Shown here piece by piece: positions 16,658 to 23,167 of a DNA stretch of 52,348 bases. Position 1 is the first letter of the stretch, and every line of letters begins with the position of its first letter. The translations under genes were made by a program, and so were the position numbers. Source of the stretch: Lentisphaerota bacterium (GTDB taxonomy: Bacteria; Verrucomicrobiota; Kiritimatiellia; CAIQIC01; Lenti-01); contig JAAZBB010000064.1 in NCBI GenBank assembly GCA_012514035.1, positions 1 to 52,348 on the forward strand, given 5' to 3'. The notes under the pieces were generated by a model. The model saw only the letters and a list, made by a program, of their open reading frames with translations. It was not told the DNA's origin and searched no databases.

Positions 16658-17295
16658 AATACCGCAATCCCCATATGTCCGAGACCCGGTCCAGCGTCTT
16701 GAAAAAAATCCGGGACCCCGAAAACAATGCCGCCTGGGAGCGGTTTTTCGACCAATATGGGAATTTCATCTTTACCCTGGCCCGGCGCAACGGCTTGCAA
16801 GAGGCGGATGCCGATGAAGTCCTCCAATCCGTCATGATCGAAATCGCCCGAAAAATCCGCACCTTCGACTACGACCGAAGCAAAGGGAAGTTTCGTTCCT
16901 GGCTGGGCACGTGTGTCTCCCATCGGGTCAAGGATCTGCTGCGCGCAAAATATCGAACCGAATCCCGGGAAATCCACGGACTCGACCGCAGCGAAACCCA
17001 GACTGAATTCATTCTGCGCCAAGCCGATCCCGGCCCCGACCGCTTTCAGGAAATAGCCGACGAAGAATGGGCCGCGCTTGTGCGGGACCGCGCCCTACAT
17101 GCCACGAAGGCGGCGGTCGCGCCCAAGCAGTTTTCCCTTTTCCACGCCTACGCCATCGAAGAATGGCCCGTCGCCAAGGTCATGAAAACTTACGGCGTCA
17201 CCCGTGACCAGGTTTACCAGGCCAAGCGCCGCGTCGGAAAAGTATTCACCGCCGCCGTGCAAGAGGCCGAACGCACCCTGGACCGGCCGCTGTAA
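16654..17295 (+). CDS. ECF-like RNA polymerase sigma factor
   Basis: 213 residues. Region 2 covers about 27-105 (WERFFDQYGNFIFTLARR, ADADEVLQSVMIEIARKI, FRSWLGTCVSHRVKDLLR). Region 4 is a helix-turn-helix near the C-terminus (about 160-200, VAKVMKTYGVTRDQVYQAKRRV). It should direct RNA polymerase to a set of promoters under control of the coupled kinase. The ATG at 16654 overlaps the kinase stop; Met8 is a possible later start. Kinase-plus-sigma pairs of this kind are common in Planctomycetes and Verrucomicrobia. A partial second copy of the gene lies at 18887-19131. Confidence 0.88.
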   Translation: MKYRNPHMSETRSSVLKKIRDPENNAAWERFFDQYGNFIFTLARRNGLQEADADEVLQSVMIEIARKIRTFDYDRSKGKFRSWLGTCVSHRVKDLLRAKYRTESREIHGLDRSETQTEFILRQADPGPDRFQEIADEEWAALVRDRALHATKAAVAPKQFSLFHAYAIEEWPVAKVMKTYGVTRDQVYQAKRRVGKVFTAAVQEAERTLDRPL

Positions 17296-17357
17296 ACTAC
17301 GAATTGCTCGAATATCACGAATAACAGCCCGGGACAGTGCGTCCCGCAGAGAACTCG
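17113..17357 (+). repeat. Long direct repeat, copy 1 (sigma-gene 3' end and flank)
   Basis: About 245 bases covering the last 60 codons of the sigma-factor gene and 62 bases after its stop. It aligns without gaps to 18887-19131 at roughly four-fifths identity by eye. The flank includes a CGAATTGCTCGAATATCACGA stretch and a GGGAC-AGTGC-GTCCC hairpin at about 17332-17346 that could end the transcript. Confidence 0.75.
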
Positions 17358-17447
17358 GCCCGCATGGATCTCCTCTTCAAATCCCCCTTTGTGGCCGCTC
17401 TGACTCTGTGAGAACCCGGCTGCTAAGCTGTGCGAAAATCCAACCCC

Positions 17448-18659
17448 TCAACTTCGCGCCAAGGCTTTGACCTCCTCGAGGAATGCGGACATTGATGCCA
17501 TGGAAACCATGCGGGTCAAAGGCCCCGTTTTGTCCGCCAGGGAAATCACCTGGCCGGGTTTCGGATTCAGCTCCTTGAACAGCGCCGCGAAGCGGGAAAG
17601 TGAATCGCCCATGTTCGGCCGGGGCGTGCGCGACAGCTTGAATTCAAACGGACAGAGCTGCCCGTTGACACCCTCGATCAACAAATCGACTTCCAGCCCG
17701 TTGTGGGTCCGCAAAAAATAAAAGCGCGGCGAAACGCCTCGCGCCAGCGTTGCCTTGACCGCCTCCTGGATGCAGAAGTTCTCGAACAAAGCACCGGCCA
17801 TTGGCCCATGGAGTAGGTGGTGCCGGTCCCGGATGCCCGTCAAATAGCACACTAGGCCAATGTCCAGAAAATAGACTTTGGGAGATTTCGCGATCCGCTT
17901 GCCCAAGTTCCGGTGATACGGCGGCAGCAGATAGACGATGCGGCAGGCCTCGAGAATCGAAACCCATTTCTTGATGGTGTTGACCGACATGCCGACATCC
18001 GCCGCCAGATTCGAGAGATTCACCTCTTGCGCGCACCGCGCAGCCAGCAATTGCAGGAATCGCTCGAATTCGCGCAGATTGCCAATGTCATACACGGAAC
18101 GGATGTCGCGTTCCAGATAGGTCTGGACGTAGGAGGCATACCAGCGCGGCACATCCATGCTCCGGGTCACGTTGGGTTCGGGATACATCCCCCGCAGGCA
18201 GGCATGCCCGAAGCGCGCCAAGGCGTCTGCCCCGACCCCCGCCCGCCCGGCTTCCTCCACGTCAAACGGCAGGAGTTCCAGCAAGCCGATCCGGCCGGCC
18301 AAGGTCTCCCCCAGGTTTTTGATCAAGGCAAACTGCTGGGAACCTGTCAGGACAAAACGCCCCTTGGCCTGCCGTTTTTGGTCAATCCGCAACTTGACGT
18401 AGGACAGCAGGGACGGAGCGTATTGGATTTCGTCGATCACCACCACCTCTCCCTCGCTGCCCAGAACCAACTCTGGATCGTTCAGGGCCTGCTGCAACAC
18501 AACGGGATCGTCCAGCGTCACGTAGCGCGCCGCCGGCAGGGCATGCTGGAGAAGGGTGGACTTCCCGGACTGCCGGGGACCGGTCAGCGCCACCGCCGGA
18601 AACTGCTTCAGCATCATCCGCAAAACGGGCTCAATGCTCCGATGGATGTATTTCTTCAT
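17448..18659 (-). CDS. AAA ATPase with C-terminal DUF4143 domain
   Basis: 403 residues. Walker A is TGPRQSGKST near residues 26-35, Walker B is VVVIDEIQY and a sensor-like VLTGSQQF follows, as in the AAA_14/DUF4143 family. A winged-helix region (LSNLAADVGMSVNTIKKWVSIL) links to a DUF4143 domain with the nuclease-like pattern THNGLEVDLLIE...PFEFKLS. These proteins are widespread, mobile in distribution and of unknown cellular role. Start chosen at 18659 (MKKYIHRSIEPVL, the usual family start), which overlaps a 20-codon leader frame; an in-frame ATG at 18707 is less well placed. The gene sits between two copies of the sigma-gene end and points the opposite way. Confidence 0.88.
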   Translation of the reverse strand: MKKYIHRSIEPVLRMMLKQFPAVALTGPRQSGKSTLLQHALPAARYVTLDDPVVLQQALNDPELVLGSEGEVVVIDEIQYAPSLLSYVKLRIDQKRQAKGRFVLTGSQQFALIKNLGETLAGRIGLLELLPFDVEEAGRAGVGADALARFGHACLRGMYPEPNVTRSMDVPRWYASYVQTYLERDIRSVYDIGNLREFERFLQLLAARCAQEVNLSNLAADVGMSVNTIKKWVSILEACRIVYLLPPYHRNLGKRIAKSPKVYFLDIGLVCYLTGIRDRHHLLHGPMAGALFENFCIQEAVKATLARGVSPRFYFLRTHNGLEVDLLIEGVNGQLCPFEFKLSRTPRPNMGDSLSRFAALFKELNPKPGQVISLADKTGPLTRMVSMASMSAFLEEVKALARS

Positions 18660-18718
18660 GCCCGGCTTATCCATCCTTCCCGTCCCCAGGTCAAGACATA
18701 TTTGCATTCAGAATGCAT
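18656..18718 (-). CDS. Possible 20-codon leader peptide of the DUF4143 ATPase
   Basis: ATG at 18718 has a strong ribosome site (AAGGAGG, five-base spacing) but is out of frame with the ATPase. Its 20 codons (MHSECKYVLTWGREGWISRA) end in TGA that overlaps the ATPase ATG at 18659 (ATGA). A good site driving a tiny frame that hands over to the main gene suggests translational coupling or attenuation. It could also mark a past frameshift. Confidence 0.4.
   Translation of the reverse strand: MHSECKYVLTWGREGWISRA
18703..18717. promoter_or_regulatory. TGCATTC-N-GAATGCA palindrome at the ATPase leader
   Basis: A perfect 15-base dyad (TGCATTC, A, GAATGCA) overlapping the first codons of the leader frame and next to its ribosome site. 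Its position suits an operator or mRNA hairpin that would block translation initiation. No binding protein is known. Confidence 0.35.
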
Positions 18719-18807
18719 ATTTGCCTCCTTTAAACACGCTCTCCCAAGCCCAGCCCGCCACGGTTCGAAAAGGCTGCCACGCCGGTGGTCCTTGGCTGAG
18801 GTTGTAG

Positions 18808-18826
18808 CCGGCCCCGTTGGGGCCGG
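18808..18826. other. Strong GC hairpin upstream of the sigma remnant
   Basis: CCGGCCCC, three-base loop, GGGGCCGG. It lies in the spacer between the ATPase start and the sigma remnant. It could act as a transcription barrier or mark a rearrangement point. No T-run follows. Confidence 0.35.
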
Positions 18827-18886
18827 TGGCTGTTGCTGTCCCCCTTAGCTGTCATTGTTGCCGGCCGCGCCGAGGCCGAGGCTGCC

Positions 18887-19131
18887 GCGGTCGCGCCCAA
18901 GCAGTTTTCGCTCTTCCACGCCTATGTCATCGAGGAGTGGCCCGTCGCCAAAGTCATGAAAACCTACGGCGTCACCCGCGACCAGGTCTATCAAGCCAAG
19001 CGCCGCGTCGGGGAAATTTATGCTGCCGCCACCCAAGCCGCCGAACGCGAACTGAACCAGCCGCTGTAGACTTCGAATTACTCAAATATCACGAATTAAA
19101 GCCCAAGACGGTGCGTTCCGCAAAGAAACTC
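18887..19131 (+). pseudogene. Truncated duplicate of the sigma-factor gene 3' end
   Basis: 18887-19069 encodes the last 60 residues of the sigma factor (region 4, reading AVAPKQFSLFHAYVIEEWPV) with several substitutions. The copy continues about 60 bases past the stop and ends exactly where the stop of the convergent repeat-protein gene begins. Region 2 and a start are missing, so it cannot make a working sigma factor. It is the second arm of the direct repeat that brackets the DUF4143 ATPase. Confidence 0.75.
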
Positions 19132-20082
19132 CTACATTTTCGACTGCTTATCTTTTCTTAGCTTTTCTGCAATCTCTTGCGAAGTCAATGGCCGCGGTGG
19201 TTCAATCAAATCCTCTTCGGGTACACCGAATTGCTGGGCAATTTCCCTGCGTAGCGCATTGAGATATGAAGCATCATCTTTGATGTCTTGGTTTTCAGGC
19301 TTGGCTAGCTCCACGCACAATGCCGTGCGTGCCCTTTGAATTAGTCGTCCATTTTCTACCAATGGCCTCACCTCATCATTTACCCATATTGAATCTAACT
19401 TTGCCAACTGAATCGCGGCATACTTGGAAAGTGAAGTGACGTTGCGTATGTCGAGTACTCCTTGATGTTTACTCAGCTCAAATGCCGCACCATCAGAAAG
19501 CGAGGTCAGTCGAGAGAGATTCAGACTACCCTGATGCTTGGCCAGCCCTGCCGCCGCCGCATCGGATAGCGAGCACAGACCAGTGAGACATAACTCCCCC
19601 TTATAATTCCCCAGCCCTGCCGCCGCACCATCGGTAAGCGTTTGTAATCCATGGAGCTCCAGCCTACCCTGCCCCTGGTGCTTGCCAAGTCCAGCCGCCG
19701 CACCATCAGAAAGGGTGGTTAGTCCATCGAGAGACAACGTACCCTGATAATTGGCCAGCCCTGCCGCCGCACCCTCAGAAAGCGTGGTCAGTCCATAGAT
19801 ATCCAACTTACCCTGATGCTTGCCCAGCCCAGCCGCCGCCTCATCGGATAGCGAGGACAGACAACCGAGGTATAGCTCCCCCTTATGATTCCCCAGCCCA
19901 GCCGCCGCACCCCCAGAAAGCGTGGTCAGTCCACGTAGCCAAAGCACTGCCTGATTTTTTCCCAGCTCTGCCGCTGCCGAATCTGAAAGAGATGTTAAAC
20001 CCTCGAGAGAAAGACTACCCCAATATTTCCCCAACTCTGCCGCAACGGAATCGTTAAGAGTGCAAAAAACATAGTCTGGCAT
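19132..20082 (-). CDS. Tandem 23-residue repeat protein (LRR-like solenoid)
   Basis: 316 residues. From the N-terminus to about residue 235 it is built of ten or so repeats of 23 residues (one of 25) with the consensus LxLxGLTSLSDGAAAGLGKHQG. A strand (LxLxGL) and a helix (AAAGLGKHQ) alternate, so it should fold as a leucine-rich-type solenoid. A charged, non-repeated tail of about 80 residues contains EIAQQFGVPEEDLIEPPRP. No signal peptide is visible. GC content is lower than in the neighbours, which suggests transfer. Proteins with similar repeats are known from planctomycetes and cyanobacteria without a defined role. Confidence 0.75.
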   Translation of the reverse strand: MPDYVFCTLNDSVAAELGKYWGSLSLEGLTSLSDSAAAELGKNQAVLWLRGLTTLSGGAAAGLGNHKGELYLGCLSSLSDEAAAGLGKHQGKLDIYGLTTLSEGAAAGLANYQGTLSLDGLTTLSDGAAAGLGKHQGQGRLELHGLQTLTDGAAAGLGNYKGELCLTGLCSLSDAAAAGLAKHQGSLNLSRLTSLSDGAAFELSKHQGVLDIRNVTSLSKYAAIQLAKLDSIWVNDEVRPLVENGRLIQRARTALCVELAKPENQDIKDDASYLNALRREIAQQFGVPEEDLIEPPRPLTSQEIAEKLRKDKQSKM

Positions 20083-20171
20083 GTGGCGCCTGCTTATCGT
20101 GTCAACAAGGCCCGCTTAGGTTCTCGACTCCTCACAAGTTGTACTACGATTCATGATGAAGAAATCTGACA

Positions 20172-20281
20172 AGCGGAGCGAATCCATGCCTGTTTGTTCG
20201 GTATTTTCTCTCCATCTCCTCCGCGGCCTCTGCGGCAAATTTCCCCTTTTTCTCATCCTGACAATCCTGTCCATCCTGTCT
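20172..20281. repeat. Intergenic 110-base direct repeat, copy 1
   Basis: Begins AGCGGAGCGAATCCATGCC and includes CCGCGGCCTCTGCGGC and then ATCCTG-spaced units (ATCCTGACAATCCTGTCC). Copy 2 at 20401-20509 has the same order of parts at roughly 80% identity by eye. Confidence 0.7.
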
Positions 20282-20400
20282 AAAAACGGGTCAAGGTTTT
20301 GGCCGCTGAGGGCGCATAGAGGGAGCCGAGGAGCAGCCAACGGCCGGACTCTCACAGAGGCACGGCGACCACAGAGCAAAACCTATGCAGGGAACCCTCA

Positions 20401-20509
20401 AGCGGGGTGAATCCATGCCTATTTGTTCGGGTATTTTCTCTCCATTTCCTCTGCGGCCTCTGCGGCGATTTGTTTTTTCCGCATCCTGATGATCCTGTTC
20501 ATCCTGTCC
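20401..20509. repeat. Intergenic 110-base direct repeat, copy 2
   Basis: Same architecture as the copy at 20172-20281: ATCCATGCC..TTTGTTCGG, TATTTTCTCTCCAT, CTGCGGCCTCTGCGGC, then GATGATCCTGTTCATCCTG. The two differ mainly by substitutions and short indels. Confidence 0.7.
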
Positions 20510-20565
20510 AATCCTCTTGCCGCTGGCTTTGACTCTGGGGCATTGCTCCGGTAGCATTTATCCCC

Positions 20566-21702
20566 ATGTCGGATCTCCCAGCCAAGACCCTGCGCACGCT
20601 CCGTTTAGCCGTCCGTCGGCGCCTGCTGCCATGGTTTGCGAAGAACGCGCGGGAGCTGCCCTGGCGCATGGAGCCGCGCAACCCGTATGAGGTATGGATT
20701 TCCGAAATCATGCTCCAGCAGACGCGGGTAGAGACGGTCATCCCGTACTTCCGACGATTCCTGGCTCGTTTTCCCAATGCCGCCGCCCTGGCTGCGGCCT
20801 CCCCCCAGGACGTACTTAAACTATGGGAAGGCCTCGGCTACTATTCCCGGGCGCGCCAGATTCACAAGGCCGCGCAAATTCTTGTCCGCGACCACGCCGG
20901 CAAGCTGCCCAACGCCCCCGCGCAGCTTGCGGTACTGCCCGGCTTGGGGCCCTACACCACCGCGGCCATCGCGTCGCTGGCCTTTGGCCACCCCCTGGCG
21001 GTGTTGGATGGCAACGTGATCCGCGTGCTGGCGCGGCTGCTGGCGCTCCGCGATGACGCCGGCCGGCCGGCCACCCGCAGAAAACTCCAGCGGCTGGCCG
21101 ACATCCTTCTCTATCAGGAGAGAGCCGCGGCGACCAACGAGGCCTGGATGGAGTTGGGGGCGCTGGTCTGCACTCCGCGGAATCCCCGTTGCACCGAATG
21201 CCCACTGCATAACATCTGCCGGGCTGCCAAGCTCAAGAACCCCGAAGCCTTCCCTCGGAAGAAAAAGAAAATGAAAGTGCCCCACAAGGTCGTCGGTGCC
21301 GCTGTGATTCTGAATGCCCGGAACCGGATCCTGATTGCCCAACGCAACCCGGAGGGGGGGATGCTGGCAGGCCTGTGGGAGTTCCCCGGGGGCAAACAAG
21401 CGCCGGGCGAGACGATGAAAGCGTGCATCGCCCGCGAATTGAAAGAAGAAATGGGCATCGAAATCGAAGTGGGGCCTCATCTCGTCACGGTGCATCACGC
21501 CTACACGCACTTCACGATCGAGTTGCATGCGCATTTTGCCCGGATCCAATCCGGCCGGCCGCGCCATCTCGACTGCGCGGGACACGCCTGGGTCACTGCC
21601 GACGAATTTGACCACTATCCTTTTTCCAAGGCCGACCACGGCATCATCCATGCCCTGCGCGCCTTGCCCAAGCCGCCGCGACATCATGACTGTTTCAAGT
21701 GA
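20566..21702 (+). CDS. mutY: A/G-specific adenine DNA glycosylase MutY
   Basis: 378 residues. It removes adenine mispaired with 8-oxoguanine. The helix-hairpin-helix glycosylase domain carries Glu47 (ISEIMLQQT) and Asp148 (AVLDGNVIR), matching the catalytic pair, plus LPGLGPYTTAAI. The iron-sulfur cluster cysteines are 202, 209, 212 and 218 (C-x6-C-x2-C-x5-C). A NUDIX-like 8-oxoG recognition domain follows, with an intact Nudix box (GGKQAPGE, then RELKEEMG). Full family length. The nitroreductase gene starts 13 bases downstream. Confidence 0.96.
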   Translation: MSDLPAKTLRTLRLAVRRRLLPWFAKNARELPWRMEPRNPYEVWISEIMLQQTRVETVIPYFRRFLARFPNAAALAAASPQDVLKLWEGLGYYSRARQIHKAAQILVRDHAGKLPNAPAQLAVLPGLGPYTTAAIASLAFGHPLAVLDGNVIRVLARLLALRDDAGRPATRRKLQRLADILLYQERAAATNEAWMELGALVCTPRNPRCTECPLHNICRAAKLKNPEAFPRKKKKMKVPHKVVGAAVILNARNRILIAQRNPEGGMLAGLWEFPGGKQAPGETMKACIARELKEEMGIEIEVGPHLVTVHHAYTHFTIELHAHFARIQSGRPRHLDCAGHAWVTADEFDHYPFSKADHGIIHALRALPKPPRHHDCFK

Positions 21703-21715
21703 AGGACATCCGGCC

Positions 21716-22369
21716 ATGAACATTGCCGAAATCGCCACCAACCGCCGCACCGCCAAAGCGTTTGATCCCGACCGGAAAATTCCGCAAGCGATCTTCGAGC
21801 AATTGCGCGTCTTGCTGCGGTTCAGTCCGTCGTCGGTGAATTCCCAGCCGTGGCACTTCATGGTTGCCGCGGATGCGGCGGGCAAGGACCGGATCGCCCG
21901 CGCCGCGCCCGCACCCTACGCCTACAACGGCCCGAAGATCCGCAATGCCTCCCACGTGGTCGTGTTGTGCGCGCGCACGACCTGCGACGATGCCCATCTC
22001 GAGGCGGTGCTGGCGCAAGAAATCCTGGATGGGCGTTTCCCGGCGCCAGACGCCGCAGCGAGCCAACGCAAGTCGCGACTGTTCTATGTGGATCTGCATC
22101 GCCACGTCCGCCAGGACATCCGTCCCTGGATGGAAAAACAGGTCTATCTCGCCCTGGGCACGCTGTTGCTGGGTGCTGCCGTGCTCGGCATCGAGGCCTG
22201 TCCCATGGAAGGCTTCGATACCGGCATGCTCGATGCCGAACTGGGCCTCAACGCCAAAGGTCTTTCGGCCGTGGCCATCGTCGCGCTGGGCTACCGCAGC
22301 TCCGACGACTGGAATGCCCGTTTGCCCAAGTCGCGTTTGCCGGACGAACGCATTTTCACTGCCATCTGA
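21716..22369 (+). CDS. Nitroreductase family flavoprotein (NfsB-like)
   Basis: 217 residues of the FMN-dependent nitroreductase fold. The FMN-binding N-terminus shows NRRTAKAFDPDRKI and the phosphate/ring contact SPSSVNSQPWHF; later QVYLALGTLLLGAAVLGIEACPMEGFD is the second family block, nearest the NfsB/dihydropteridine reductase branch. It reduces nitroaromatics or quinones with NAD(P)H; the true substrate cannot be told. ATG 21716 has AAGGA upstream. Likely co-transcribed with mutY. Confidence 0.88.
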   Translation: MNIAEIATNRRTAKAFDPDRKIPQAIFEQLRVLLRFSPSSVNSQPWHFMVAADAAGKDRIARAAPAPYAYNGPKIRNASHVVVLCARTTCDDAHLEAVLAQEILDGRFPAPDAAASQRKSRLFYVDLHRHVRQDIRPWMEKQVYLALGTLLLGAAVLGIEACPMEGFDTGMLDAELGLNAKGLSAVAIVALGYRSSDDWNARLPKSRLPDERIFTAI

Positions 22370-22492
22370 ATTGCGCATGGCGGCTGGTCATCCAGATTTT
22401 CCATCCCCCGCAAGGGCCGGGGAACTGCTCCCGCGTGTTCCGGGGATTCAAGCTTGCGCCGGGCGCGGCATCTGCCCAGACTAGCGGGCCAC

Positions 22493-23167
22493 ATGAAAGT
22501 TGCTTTGAAATCCTTCTGGTGCCAAATCCCCGATTTCAACCCTATGGCGATCCTCGGCTTTTTCGTTCTGGCCGACGCCTTGGCCTGGCTGCTTTACGGG
22601 TTCTACACGCAGGACATCCTGACCAGCCGCTTTTTCCACATCGCCCGCGACCGCGGCTTTGGCGAAATCGTGCAATACCCGAAATTCGGCGTGATGATCG
22701 CCGTGCTGGTGCGCGCACGCCGGCAATGGCCGTCGCGCCTGGTCAATGCCTGGCTGATTTTGTTCACGGTCATGCTGCTCGACGATGCCATTGGGATCCA
22801 CGAAGCCATCGGCGGCTGGCTACTGCCGGAGCCAAGCGCCCACTGGCGGGGCCTCCGCCTCAAGGATCTGGCCGAAGCAGCGGCCATCGCCGCCCTGGAA
22901 GGCGGAACGTTTCTGTACATGGCCTATTGCCATTTCCGGGAGCCGCCGGCGAAGCGCGTATTCTCCTGGTGGTTCATCGCCGGCCTGGTGCCGGTCATCT
23001 TCAGCGGACTGGTTCTGGACATCGTCCGCGTGCCGATGCTGGAAGCCGCGGGGGAAATGATCGCCATGACGATCCTCCTGGCCGTTGTCCTGTGGCGGTA
23101 CCGCGTCAGGCGGGACGCCCCTCCCGTTCCCGCTCCTGGGGCCCACGCCCTTCCGATGACATCGTGA
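22493..23167 (+). CDS. Polytopic membrane protein of unknown function
   Basis: 224 residues from ATG 22493. Five to six hydrophobic segments: about 18-38 (MAILGFFVLADALAWLLYGF), 64-74, 84-100 (AWLILFTVMLLDDAIGI), 130-145, 157-180 (WWFIAGLVPVIFSGLVLDIV) and 190-205. LLDDAIGIHEAIGG is a charged motif inside the membrane region. No family recognised. Its stop overlaps the GTG of the GH13 gene (GTGA), so the two are translationally coupled, which hints that the membrane protein may assist that secreted enzyme. Confidence 0.65.
   Translation: MKVALKSFWCQIPDFNPMAILGFFVLADALAWLLYGFYTQDILTSRFFHIARDRGFGEIVQYPKFGVMIAVLVRARRQWPSRLVNAWLILFTVMLLDDAIGIHEAIGGWLLPEPSAHWRGLRLKDLAEAAAIAALEGGTFLYMAYCHFREPPAKRVFSWWFIAGLVPVIFSGLVLDIVRVPMLEAAGEMIAMTILLAVVLWRYRVRRDAPPVPAPGAHALPMTS

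Larger units (their letters stand above)
20083..20565. other. Repeat-rich intergenic region before mutY
   Basis: Holds two copies of a 110-base repeat (listed separately) and between them a reverse-oriented CTCTGTG-type segment. No gene is convincing. The mutY start lies just after the second copy, so its promoter must be in or next to the repeats. Confidence 0.5.

Noticed and set aside
17332-17346. Intrinsic terminator after the sigma gene
   Set aside because: The GGGAC-GTCCC hairpin is short and has no T-run, so it is only mentioned with the repeat and not called as a terminator.
21850-23163. N-terminal extension of the GH13 frame
   Set aside because: It runs through the nitroreductase and membrane-protein genes in another frame and ends at a clear signal peptide start (GTG 23164).
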